Assembly: GCA_937952285.1 (NCBI GenBank)
Contig: CALFZE010000084.1
Location: forward strand, 1 to 24,066
DNA length: 24,066 nt
From: UBA2428 sp002343545
Lineage (GTDB): Bacteria; Bdellovibrionota; UBA2428
Direction: 5' to 3'
The notes beneath the pieces were generated by a model that was given only the letters and a program-made list of their open reading frames with translations, was not told where the DNA came from and searched no databases. This document shows, one piece after another, positions 15,317-22,660 of this stretch; position 1 is the stretch's first letter; every line of letters starts with the position of its first letter. The translations under genes were made by a program, and so were the position numbers.

Positions 15317-15901
15317 CTAGAACGGCGGCGCGGCGTGCGAATCCTTGCGGCCCAAACCCGGCGCCGCGATTTCCTGGGTCGAGGCCACGTCCCTCGCCCC
15401 CACGTCTTTCAGCAGCTGCTCGGCGTGGCGAGCCCACTCCAGATCGTCGGCGTGCACCGAAATGAGGATGCCGCCTTCCTTCACGTAAGTTTCGTAGCGC
15501 TTGGCCTCGTACTCGGGGATGCCGACGCCGACCAGGGCGCCGCTCAAACCACCGAGCGCCCCGCCGATCGTCGCGCCCGCGAGGGCCGCCATGATCGGAC
15601 CCGCCGCGAGAAAAGGCCCCAAGCCCGGAATCGCGAGCGAACCGATGCCCACGAGCCAACCGAAAGCGCCCCCGACAACGGCCCCGCTCGCCGCCCCCGT
15701 GGCCGCGCCTTCGGGCAGCTTGCTCCCCTTCTCGATCGCGAGAGTGTCCCACCCTTCGCTCTCCGACATCAGCACCGAGATATCCTCGCCGCGAAAGCCG
15801 TGCATCTTGAGCAGGTCGATTGTCGTTTCGACCTCGCTTCTCGTCTCGAGGATTCCGTACACGACCGTATTGCCCTTTTTCCCGGACCGATAGCCTTTCA
15901 T
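15317..15901 (-). CDS. Glycine-zipper protein with YflT-like N-terminal domain
   Basis: A 194-residue protein. Residues about 13-50 (VVYGILETRSEVETTIDLLKMHGFRGEDISVLM) resemble the alpha/beta domain of general-stress proteins of the YflT (17M) type. The centre (about 63-128) is a long Gly/Ala-rich glycine-zipper stretch with hydrophobic faces, able to insert in or associate with membranes, and the end (ILISVHADDLEWARHAEQLL...) completes an alpha/beta fold. Proteins of this plan are common in proteobacteria and are usually stress-induced; the molecular role is unknown. No signal peptide is present. The start at 15901 has a strong Shine-Dalgarno (AAGGAGG). It converges on the SYLF gene and is divergent from the DUF1328 gene. 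Confidence 0.75.
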   Translation of the reverse strand: MKGYRSGKKGNTVVYGILETRSEVETTIDLLKMHGFRGEDISVLMSESEGWDTLAIEKGSKLPEGAATGAASGAVVGGAFGWLVGIGSLAIPGLGPFLAAGPIMAALAGATIGGALGGLSGALVGVGIPEYEAKRYETYVKEGGILISVHADDLEWARHAEQLLKDVGARDVASTQEIAAPGLGRKDSHAAPPF

Positions 15902-15946
15902 GCATCCTCCTTCGGAGCCACCGACGGGTCGCCCCTTCGAAAGGAA

Positions 15947-16030
15947 CAGCAGCTAACGTGCCAGGCGGAGAGGCTGCTGAAGGACGGACGCGCACGACCT
16001 CGACCAAGACGCCCCGGCATCCCGGGGCGT
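15947..16030. other. Structured intergenic segment with two hairpins
   Basis: Within the 267-base divergent gap, CAGCAGC (15947-15953) pairs with GCTGCTG (15973-15979), and ACGCCCCGG (16009-16017) pairs with CCGGGGCGT (16022-16030) around a four-base loop. The second is a very stable 9-bp hairpin followed on the plus strand by a pyrimidine-rich stretch rather than pure Ts. This could be the body and end of a small RNA or part of a 5' leader; no gene is visible. Confidence 0.35.
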
Positions 16031-16112
16031 TCCTCCCCACGCGTGACTTCGTCGGGCCGCTAAATCTCGGAAGTCCCGACGCGCCAGGCTCCGAACGCGC
16101 CGGGCACGGGCT

Positions 16113-16142
16113 TTGCTTGGTGGGAAGACGAGAGTTTATAAA
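16113..16142 (+). promoter_or_regulatory. Sigma70-like promoter of the DUF1328 gene
   Basis: TTGCTT (16113-16118) and TTATAA (16136-16141) are separated by 17 bases; a start of transcription near 16148 gives a leader of about 20 bases containing the AAGGAGG site. This is the best-formed promoter I can see by eye in the window. Confidence 0.65.
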
Positions 16143-16168
16143 ACGAAAGTACGATCAAGGAGGTCTCT

Positions 16169-16351
16169 ATGTTACGCGCTGCTCTCGCATTCTTCGTGTT
16201 GGCCCTGCTCGCATTCTTCTTCGGAGCGAACGGCATCGCCGGTGTGTCGATGGAAGTGGGTCGCATGCTTCTGTGGGTTTTCTTGATCCTCGCCGTGATC
16301 AACGGGATCCTCTACCTCGTTTCGGGGCGTTCGCCGCGAAACCTGCCCTGA
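16169..16351 (+). CDS. DUF1328 (YtjA-like) small membrane protein
   Basis: A 60-residue protein with two hydrophobic helices (about 4-24 and 31-52) and the typical DUF1328 beginning (MLRAALAFFVLALLAFFFG followed by GIAG) and second helix (LLWVFLILAVI). Its length is normal for the family. The family is of unknown function and is often found with stress-response genes. AAGGAGG lies at good spacing before the ATG. Its stop is six bases from the stop of the convergent methyltransferase gene. Confidence 0.9.
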   Translation: MLRAALAFFVLALLAFFFGANGIAGVSMEVGRMLLWVFLILAVINGILYLVSGRSPRNLP

Positions 16352-16357
16352 GGGAAC

Positions 16358-17122
16358 TCAGCCGCGACCGGCACGAAAACAAATCGTGCCGGTCTCCGCG
16401 TGCAGTTCGGCCTCGTGGTAGTCGCCCAGCCAACGCACGTCTTTGAATCCGTGCCGTTCCAAAAGATGATGGAACTCGCGCACGCCGTACCAACGCAAAG
16501 CGAAGTCCTGCATTTCGGTCGCCTCGCAGCGCCCGTCGCGCCATTTTTCGTAACGCAAGAAAACGTGCTCAAGCTGCGCCACGAAGTCCCAGCGTCGCGC
16601 GCCCTCGAGGACGATCTCGGCGCCGTCCTCGGTCGGAACTCGCGCGCCGTGGGTCTTCAGTCCCGCGCGCGCAAGATCGGGCCGAATCACGTCGATATCG
16701 ACGAAGAGCTGTGCGCCCGGCTTGAGCGCGCGGTGGAAAGCCTTCAGGCAACGATCGGCCTGCGCTTCGTCGAAGAGCTGAAAACTTCCGAAGGACACCA
16801 CGATGGCGTCGTAGGCCGCGGCCTCGTCGAGCTCTTCGGCCGCGATTTCGAGCAGGGGGCATTTGAGCCGACGCGCTTTGAGGTGACGTTTGAAGTGGGT
16901 CCGCATGAAGGGTGAAGGCTCGAGCGCTTCGAGACGAAGACCGGCCTCGAGCAAGGGGACGAGCAAGCGGCCCGTCCCGGCCCCGATCTCCAAGATACGC
17001 GGCGACTTGCCCTCGAGCTCGCCGAGCAGATCGGCGTAGTAATGGACGTCGGGGTACTCGGCCTCGAGGGGCTTCGTAAGATCGTAGAATTCCGCGGAGA
17101 GGGGGCCGTACTTCGCATCCAT
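16358..17122 (-). CDS. Class I SAM-dependent methyltransferase
   Basis: A 254-residue cytoplasmic methyltransferase. Motif I, ILEIGAGTGRLLVPLLEAG (about 43-61), is the SAM-binding glycine loop; ALEPSPFM (about 66-73) supplies the acidic residue for the ribose; IVVSFGSFQLF (about 106-116) matches motif IV/post-I; LKPGAQLFVDID follows. The N-terminal YDLTKPLEAEYPD and C-terminal substrate-binding region are of the general Methyltransf_25/11 type, and no substrate can be named. The ATG at 17122 has the Shine-Dalgarno GGGGAGGG. It is divergent from the 17229 gene and convergent with the DUF1328 gene. Confidence 0.88.
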   Translation of the reverse strand: MDAKYGPLSAEFYDLTKPLEAEYPDVHYYADLLGELEGKSPRILEIGAGTGRLLVPLLEAGLRLEALEPSPFMRTHFKRHLKARRLKCPLLEIAAEELDEAAAYDAIVVSFGSFQLFDEAQADRCLKAFHRALKPGAQLFVDIDVIRPDLARAGLKTHGARVPTEDGAEIVLEGARRWDFVAQLEHVFLRYEKWRDGRCEATEMQDFALRWYGVREFHHLLERHGFKDVRWLGDYHEAELHAETGTICFRAGRG

Positions 17123-17228
17123 GCCCTCCCCTTAGAAGGCGCGGCCGCGGGAAGCAAACGTAATTATGCGGCGCACAACGTCCCTCTCCCAGCCTCAGGA
17201 ATATCTCTAAAAGCCCGATAAGACGACC

Positions 17229-18725
17229 ATGACGCCTCGTCTTCGCCATCGCCTGTTCGGTCTTTTCGCCGTCGCCCTCTTCTCCACGGGCGCCTTCGCG
17301 CAGGGAGAGGCCGAGAGGGAGCTCCTCGCGAGTCTCGCGGCCGCCACGAACGGCACGCTCCCCATCGACGAGGGAGAACTCCCGGCCGCCAGCGCCGAGG
17401 AGCTGCGCTTGTTGCTCCGTCTCGAGGCCATCACGATGCGCACCGAGCTCGAAGTCACGCGCCTTTCCCGCGCCGGCTCGCTCGAGCATATCGACGACGT
17501 CGCCCGCGTGCTGAGGGCCCAAGCGGAACGCATCACCGTCGAAAGCTACGCCGGCGCGCTCGTCCCCCAACTCGAGGGATCCAAAGCGCTGCTCGCGAAG
17601 ATCCGTTGGCGCGCGCTCGCCGAGAAAGCCGTCGGCCTTCACCGCGGCATGAGCACGCTCGCGCGGCACCACGGACTCGGCGTCCTGGCGGGTCGCATCG
17701 CCGGCGAAGCCGCCGGCTGGGCCTTCGTCGGCGTGGCGACGGTCGCCGGCATGCCGTCGTCGACGGCGATGGCCATCAACCAATTTTTCCCGACATCGAC
17801 GATCGGCATGGGCGTCGGCCGCTACTTCCAGGACTACCTCCTGCGCAAGCAGACCGTTCGCTACTACGGAGGCCAGGTGGCCTGGCGCGCCGTCCAGGAC
17901 GCACGCAAGGAAGCCAACCGCCAACTGGGACTTTCGACCCTGGAGAACATCGTGCTGCCGATCTTCGACGGTACGACCGCCTACGCCGTCGACATCGCCG
18001 ATACCGCCAAGCTCGATCGCTGGGCCCGTAGCCTGGGCCTCCGCACGGGCGGCGGCGCGGCCGCGTCCGACGCGACCCCGCAACGCCCGAGCCTCGCGCG
18101 GCGCTTCCGCGACGCCGTCATCCGCTGGTCCGGTTTCGACGCCGACCGGCTGACCTTCGAAGCGATGCGCGACGAGCTCCAACGCGTCCACTATACCTCG
18201 CCGCTCTTCGAGGCCGTCCTCGCCAACCGGGAACTTCCCGGCCCGGCCAAGGCCGCGCTCCTCCTTCAAGACGTCGTCGACGCCGGCGACCAAGAGGCGC
18301 TCGAGCACTTGCGCTCGCGCTTCCCGAACCGTTTCCGCCGTCTCACGCTTGGCGAACGCCCCTCGGCCGAAGTCACGAAGTGGGTCCAACGCCTGACCCG
18401 CGCGCGCCAGTCCCAGGAAGTCCTGGAGGCCTTCGCCGACACGCCCAAAGGCCTGCGGGCCAAAAGCGTGCTCGGCTTCTGGCGCGAGGTCCTGCTGCCG
18501 GCCTACGCGACGAAGCTGAGCGACGTGGACTTCGTGAGCTACCGCCGCCTGAACCGGCGCCTGAGCGAATTCGAAGCCTTGGCCCAAGCCAACCCCGAAG
18601 CGACTTGGGGGCCCGACGACATGGCCCGCTTTACGGCCTACTTCCGCGACTCCATCCTGCCGACGGAAGACTTACACCTGCCGAACCAGTGCGCTCGCGC
18701 GCTCATGCGCGCCCTACGTTTCTAG
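17229..18725 (+). CDS. Secreted protein of unknown function (498 residues)
   Basis: I do not recognise this family. A Sec signal peptide spans residues 1-24 (cleavage after AFA). The mature part is largely alpha-helical and Arg/Ala-rich, with a Gly/Ala-rich hydrophobic stretch at about 150-185 (GVLAGRIAGEAAGWAFVGVA and following) that could be a buried or membrane-inserting helical hairpin. Only one cysteine, near the C-terminus, is present. No catalytic motif is visible. The ATG at 17229 has no Shine-Dalgarno; TATCTC and TAAAAG at 17202-17213 are -10-like. The gene is divergent from the methyltransferase gene. A 128-base gap separates it from the next gene. Confidence 0.75.
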   Translation: MTPRLRHRLFGLFAVALFSTGAFAQGEAERELLASLAAATNGTLPIDEGELPAASAEELRLLLRLEAITMRTELEVTRLSRAGSLEHIDDVARVLRAQAERITVESYAGALVPQLEGSKALLAKIRWRALAEKAVGLHRGMSTLARHHGLGVLAGRIAGEAAGWAFVGVATVAGMPSSTAMAINQFFPTSTIGMGVGRYFQDYLLRKQTVRYYGGQVAWRAVQDARKEANRQLGLSTLENIVLPIFDGTTAYAVDIADTAKLDRWARSLGLRTGGGAAASDATPQRPSLARRFRDAVIRWSGFDADRLTFEAMRDELQRVHYTSPLFEAVLANRELPGPAKAALLLQDVVDAGDQEALEHLRSRFPNRFRRLTLGERPSAEVTKWVQRLTRARQSQEVLEAFADTPKGLRAKSVLGFWREVLLPAYATKLSDVDFVSYRRLNRRLSEFEALAQANPEATWGPDDMARFTAYFRDSILPTEDLHLPNQCARALMRALRF

Positions 18726-18853
18726 GCGGGGCGAAGGCCCGAATTTCGGTCGTTTAGGCGCGAACGCTGAGCCTTTAGAAGCGGGGTCCGCGCGGGCATG
18801 ACGCGACCGAGAATTCCCAAGACAAGTCCGCATTTTAGCCCTACAGTAGGAGC

Positions 18854-19231
18854 GTGGGATACAAGCCGACCGCCCGAGAGATCGCCGAAGAACTGCTGCG
18901 CACCTTTTGCGAAGCGCTGCATTTTCACGCCGAACTCTCGGACTACAAAGACACCGAGCCGCCCGACGGCTTCTACGTTTTTGAAATGGTCTTCGACGTC
19001 TTGGGCCTTCCGACGCGCGACGAATTCCACCGCGTGCGCATGCCCAATCCCAAGAACCCGGACGAGTACATCACCCGCGATTCGCTCATCCAGGAGTTCT
19101 ACCGCATCTACGACGATCCCGAAGTCGCCGACGACAAGTTCGTGCAAATCTACCTGAACTACCTCGAGACGCTTGTGCAGAACAACCACGAGCCGAGCGC
19201 GCCCACCCTGCCGCCCGCGACCGCGAACTGA
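18854..19231 (+). CDS. Small acidic cytoplasmic protein of unknown function
   Basis: A 125-residue protein not recognised. It has an N-terminal helix (TAREIAEELLRTFCEALHFH), an acidic, aromatic-rich middle (DGFYVFEMVFDVLG), and a low-complexity tail (EPSAPTLPPATAN). There is no signal peptide or membrane segment. The GTG at 18854 is the first usable start after an in-frame stop at 18836; AGGAG sits only one base before it, too close for normal use, while TACAGT (18842-18847) is -10-like. It ends 19 bases before the tRNA-dihydrouridine synthase gene and is probably co-transcribed with it. Confidence 0.65.
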   Translation: MGYKPTAREIAEELLRTFCEALHFHAELSDYKDTEPPDGFYVFEMVFDVLGLPTRDEFHRVRMPNPKNPDEYITRDSLIQEFYRIYDDPEVADDKFVQIYLNYLETLVQNNHEPSAPTLPPATAN

Positions 19232-19250
19232 ATCGCCGACGGGCCCCGCG

Positions 19251-20240
19251 ATGAGCGTCCTCGACTTTTTGTGTCCGCACGGCACGATGCTCGCGCCGAT
19301 GGTCGGGCTCACCCACTGGGCCGTGCGCCAAGCCGTTTCGGAGTTCCTGCCGCCCGGCGCCCGCTCGCTCTGGCCGACCGAGATGCTCAACAGCCGGCGC
19401 ATTCCGGGTCAGACCGAGGGGCAATCGCCCGAGCTCTGCTTCGACGACAAGGCGAACGGCCTGGGACCGCAGCTGCTCGGGAACGAAGAGGTCCCCATCC
19501 GCGAATCCGTCCGCAAGCTCGAGGACTGGGGCGCCATCGCGGTCGACATCAACATGGGTTGTCCCGTGAAGAAGGCCCTCTCGCACAACTACGGCGTCTC
19601 GCTCATGGGCGATCCGGACTACGCCGCGCGCGTGACCGAGATCGCCGCGACGGCCGGACGCCTGCCCGTGTCGGTCAAATTGCGCGCGGGTCTCAACAAC
19701 GACCCCGACTTCCTGCTGCGCTTTACCAAGCGGCTGCGTGACGCGGGCGCGGCCTGGATCACGCTGCATCCACGCACGGCGGCCGAACAGCGACGCGGGC
19801 GAGCGGATTGGTCGCAGATCCGTTTTTTGAAGTCCGAGCTCGGCATCCCGGTCGTGGGCAACGGCGACGTGCAGTGCCGCGAGGACATCCTCGCCATGCG
19901 TGAAGCGACGGGTTGCGACCGGGTCATGATCGGTCGGGCGCTCATGGCCAAGCCCTGGCTCCTGCGCGAAGAAGCGGAGCCCTCGCCCGAGGAACAAGCC
20001 AAGCTCTACGGAAAATTCCTCAAGCGGGTCCTCGAGCTGAGTCGCTCGCGCTACGCCGAGGAAGCGGGCCTTCGCCGCATGATCTTTCTCGCCCACCACG
20101 GCGGCGTCTGGCTCGACTTCGGCCACGCCCTCAAGGCCGGGCTGCATAAGGCCAAGAGCTACGAAGCCGCCGCGGCCTTCCTCGACGACTACTTCGAGCG
20201 GCCGCTACGCATGTCCGCGCGCACCGAGTTGCGGGCCTAG
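19251..20240 (+). CDS. tRNA-dihydrouridine synthase family protein
   Basis: A 329-residue flavoenzyme that reduces uridine to dihydrouridine in tRNA. The FMN-binding TIM barrel begins with GTMLAPMVGLTHWAVR (11-26). The catalytic segment VDINMGCPVKKALSHNYG holds the active Cys104 and N101. SVKLRAG (K143), LHPRT (H173), GNGDV and GCDRVMIGRALMAKPWL (phosphate-binding end of the barrel) are all present, and the helical recognition domain follows (about 245-320). The order and length are those of the DusA/B/C family; the subtype (which uridine) is not decided. The ATG at 19251 is chosen over upstream starts because family similarity begins there. It probably shares a transcript with the small gene before it. 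Confidence 0.92.
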   Translation: MSVLDFLCPHGTMLAPMVGLTHWAVRQAVSEFLPPGARSLWPTEMLNSRRIPGQTEGQSPELCFDDKANGLGPQLLGNEEVPIRESVRKLEDWGAIAVDINMGCPVKKALSHNYGVSLMGDPDYAARVTEIAATAGRLPVSVKLRAGLNNDPDFLLRFTKRLRDAGAAWITLHPRTAAEQRRGRADWSQIRFLKSELGIPVVGNGDVQCREDILAMREATGCDRVMIGRALMAKPWLLREEAEPSPEEQAKLYGKFLKRVLELSRSRYAEEAGLRRMIFLAHHGGVWLDFGHALKAGLHKAKSYEAAAAFLDDYFERPLRMSARTELRA

Positions 20241-20289
20241 TCGAGCAGCGAGCAGATTTTCTGCTGGGCCTTGGCCGCCGCGCCGACGT

Positions 20290-21612
20290 CTACGTGGCGC
20301 TCGGCGCGGGCGGCGTCTTGCCGGCCGGGATCTTGATCTCGAAACAGGCGCCTTCGGCCGAACTCGAAAGGAGCTCCACGCGGCCGCCGCTCTTTTCGAG
20401 GAGCGCGCTTACCGTGCTGAGCCCCATGCCGACGTGGCCCTTCTTCTCGGGGCCGACGACGAAGGGCGTGAAAAGCTTGGGGAGCAGCTCGGGCGCGATG
20501 CCCGGGCCGTCGTCGCGCGCGCGCACCCGGAGCGTACCGCTCGCGGCGTCGAAGTCGGACTCGATCGTGAGCCGCCCCGTCTTCTTGCCGGTCGTGCCTT
20601 GGATCGCTTCGACCGAGTTGCGCAGCAGATAAAAAAGCGACTGCATGAAGTCCGAGTCGCCGCCCTTCACGTAGTAAGCGCCGGGAGCGAGTTTCGACTC
20701 GATCGTGATGCCGGAGTTCTCGCCGAGCGAAAGCAGATCGACGGCCTTGCGGGTGAGTTCGGCCAGCTCGTGCTTCTGGTCCTTGTTGAAGTGGCCGCCC
20801 GAGAAGGAGAGCAGGTTGTCGACGAGCTCGCCGATGCGCTGGGCCTGTTTGTCGACTTTCTCGAAGAAAGTCGTCTGTTCGGCGTCCGACGCCGCCCGGG
20901 CCTTCGTGAGCGCGCGCGAGACCTGGCCCCGCAGGATCGCGAGGGGATTATTGATCTCGTGGGCGACGTTGCCCGCGAGGTTACCCAGGAACGAGAGCTG
21001 CGCGAAGGCGAAGGATTTCGATTTTTCGACCCGCAGGTCGGCGAGCGCGTGCTCGACGGACTTCCGCAGGAAAAATTCGCGACGATGCCCGAGCGTTTTG
21101 CCGAAGGCGAGCGCCCCGCCAATGCAGAAGAAGGAAAGGTAATAGGAGACCGGCAGGATCGGATCCTCGACCGGGTGGACCAACAGGAACAGGCCCAACG
21201 CCACGGTACTGCCGCCGTAGCAGATGTAGATCTGCACCGGCGAAAAGAAGGTGAGGGTCACGCCGACGAAGGTCAAGAGCGACGCGCTCAGGTAAAAGGG
21301 ATGGAACTCGGCGAGGCCCGAGACCCAAAACGTACCGATCATGCAGCCGAGCGCGAGGATGGCGTGAAAGATCACGGCGCGACGACGGGCCGCGGGCAAG
21401 AACGCGACGAGCGGCCCCAGTAAGATCGACGGGATGCTCGAAACGAGCCGGGTCACGAGACTGTCACGGACCCCGAGGTCGAGGGCAACCATGACCCAAT
21501 GGAAACCGATATGAAAGGTGCAAACGAAGAAGGCCGAGAGCAAGAGCATGGGAACCGTTTCGCGGTTCATCCATTCGCGGTATTCCCTCTCGGTCGGATC
21601 GACCACCGCCAT
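20290..21612 (-). CDS. Sensor histidine kinase with six predicted TM segments
   Basis: Inner-membrane two-component kinase of about 440 residues. Six hydrophobic segments lie between about 24 and 172 with short loops, so the sensing is likely within the membrane rather than by a periplasmic domain. The HisKA segment is NVAHEINNPLAILRG, with phospho-acceptor His near 220; the HATPase_c domain has the N box (LLRNSVEAI), G1 (RDDGPGI), F box (FTPFV) and G2 (GHVGMGLS). The ATG at 21612 is listed; a GTG two codons upstream (21618) would also work and no Shine-Dalgarno decides it. It starts about ten bases after the response regulator stop, so the two genes form an operon. The H-box/N-box type is the common NtrB-like HPK4 sort. 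Confidence 0.92.
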   Translation of the reverse strand: MAVVDPTEREYREWMNRETVPMLLLSAFFVCTFHIGFHWVMVALDLGVRDSLVTRLVSSIPSILLGPLVAFLPAARRRAVIFHAILALGCMIGTFWVSGLAEFHPFYLSASLLTFVGVTLTFFSPVQIYICYGGSTVALGLFLLVHPVEDPILPVSYYLSFFCIGGALAFGKTLGHRREFFLRKSVEHALADLRVEKSKSFAFAQLSFLGNLAGNVAHEINNPLAILRGQVSRALTKARAASDAEQTTFFEKVDKQAQRIGELVDNLLSFSGGHFNKDQKHELAELTRKAVDLLSLGENSGITIESKLAPGAYYVKGGDSDFMQSLFYLLRNSVEAIQGTTGKKTGRLTIESDFDAASGTLRVRARDDGPGIAPELLPKLFTPFVVGPEKKGHVGMGLSTVSALLEKSGGRVELLSSSAEGACFEIKIPAGKTPPAPSAT

Positions 21613-21621
21613 CGCCACGAC

Positions 21622-21993
21622 TCAGGCCGTGGATTCGCGTACGGCTTCCACGAGCCGTCCGAGGTCGAAGGGCTTCGACAAGATTTTGCGCGCACCGAGT
21701 TTCTTGAGTCGATCCGAATCGACGTCCGAAAACCCCGTCACGACGACGACCGGCAAGGGTTGGATGACGCCGGACTGCAGACGCTCGAGCAACACGTCGC
21801 CGTTGCCGCCGGGCATGCGCATGTCGCTCACGACGATGTCCACCGGGTTGGCTTGCACGAGCGTCCAGGCCTCGTCGACGCCGCCCGCCTCGATCACGGA
21901 AGCTCCCTCGTCTTCGAGCCCCAGGCGCATGAGCTCACGAAGGTCTTCTTCGTCATCCACGATGAGGATTCGTTTGCCGCTTAACTGGGTCAC
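21622..21993 (-). CDS. Single-domain response regulator
   Basis: A 123-residue receiver domain with no output domain: acidic pair DD (13-14) in ILIVDDEED, phospho-acceptor D57 in VVSDMRMP, conserved T86 in VVVVTGF and K107 in LSKPF. It therefore acts through protein partners, in a phosphorelay, or as the partner of the kinase gene just downstream. The GTG at 21993 is preferred because the receiver fold starts immediately after; an in-frame TTG at 22011 is an alternative. TAGGAGC directly abuts the GTG. A small protein gene reads the other way upstream. Confidence 0.9.
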   Translation of the reverse strand: MTQLSGKRILIVDDEEDLRELMRLGLEDEGASVIEAGGVDEAWTLVQANPVDIVVSDMRMPGGNGDVLLERLQSGVIQPLPVVVVTGFSDVDSDRLKKLGARKILSKPFDLGRLVEAVRESTA

Positions 21994-22127
21994 GCTCCTA
22001 GCTTCCCACAAGGTGCCCCGCGGGACGGAGCGGAAACACGATTTTTTTTTGACGGAGGCGTCGAGGCAAAATGCCCAAAGCCTCGCCTTTTCATCACCCG
22101 AAAAGCGGATACTCTAAGGCCATACCT

Positions 22128-22373
22128 ATGAGCTATCCCTACTACGAAGAGGACCGCGGTTTTCTGCACGACATGAGCTCTCCCGTTGCCGTCGCGCGCA
22201 TGATGATCGGCCGCGGTCTGAAGGAACTCCAGAACGCCACGCCCGAGACCCTCGAGAAGGCCGTGCAGCGCTTTGAAAAGGCCGTCGCCGAGCTCGAACG
22301 CGTCGAGACCTTGCTCGCCGAGCAGAAGGCCCGCATCACGCTTCGCAACGCGGAGCCCGCCGGGGGCGCCTAG
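22128..22373 (+). CDS. Small helical (coiled-coil) protein of unknown function
   Basis: An 81-residue protein with Tyr-rich start (MSYPYYEED) and a long amphipathic helix (about 38-72, KAVQRFEKAVAELERVETLL) with heptad-like spacing, suggesting a coiled coil. No signal peptide, no recognised family. The ATG at 22128 is preferred over the open frame upstream because the resulting N-terminus looks natural; TACTCT (22110-22115) is a -10-like sequence close upstream. Its last codons and TAG stop lie within the 14-bp tandem repeat. Confidence 0.6.
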   Translation: MSYPYYEEDRGFLHDMSSPVAVARMMIGRGLKELQNATPETLEKAVQRFEKAVAELERVETLLAEQKARITLRNAEPAGGA

Positions 22374-22400
22374 CCGGGGGCGCCTAGCCGGGGGCGCCCA
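22359..22400. repeat. 14-bp GC-rich tandem repeat, three copies, over two convergent gene ends
   Basis: The unit GCCGGGGGCGCCTA occurs at 22359-22372, 22373-22386 and, with one change, 22387-22400. The forward gene stops in the first/second unit (TAG at 22371-22373) and the reverse gene stops in the second unit (22384-22386), because CTAG reads as a stop on either strand. A GC-rich 6-bp hairpin (GGGGGC with GCCCCC) lies at the right end. The copies look like recent duplication, possibly from a terminator-like hairpin region. Confidence 0.85.
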
Positions 22401-22641
22401 GCCCCCTAGCCGGGCGCGACCGCGCCAAGCTCCGGCGCTTCCAGATGTACTTGTTGACCTGGACGCGCGACGGAAAGAGTACGAGCCTCACGATCGGCAG
22501 CAGCACGAGGATTCCCATGACGTGCCAGAACGGCAGCCGCTGATAGATCTCGGGCGCCGACGCCAGGTAGATCGGCGCGAGGGCGCTCCAAATGAAATAG
22601 AACGGCACGGACAGGAAGATCGCGCAAAAAACGGATCCCAT
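22384..22641 (-). CDS. Small two-TM membrane protein of unknown function
   Basis: An 85-residue protein with two hydrophobic helices (about 3-24 and 44-62) separated by a short loop and a basic C-terminal tail (KYIWKRRSLARSRPARG), so the tail should face the cytoplasm. No family recognised. The ATG at 22641 is preceded by AGAGGA at suitable spacing; starts further upstream would extend it into the SHOCT-like gene. The last residues are encoded by the 14-bp tandem repeat. It follows the SHOCT-like gene by 19 bases on the same strand and is likely in its operon. Confidence 0.65.
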   Translation of the reverse strand: MGSVFCAIFLSVPFYFIWSALAPIYLASAPEIYQRLPFWHVMGILVLLPIVRLVLFPSRVQVNKYIWKRRSLARSRPARGLGAPG

Positions 22642-22660
22642 TTCGATATTCCTCTCTCGG

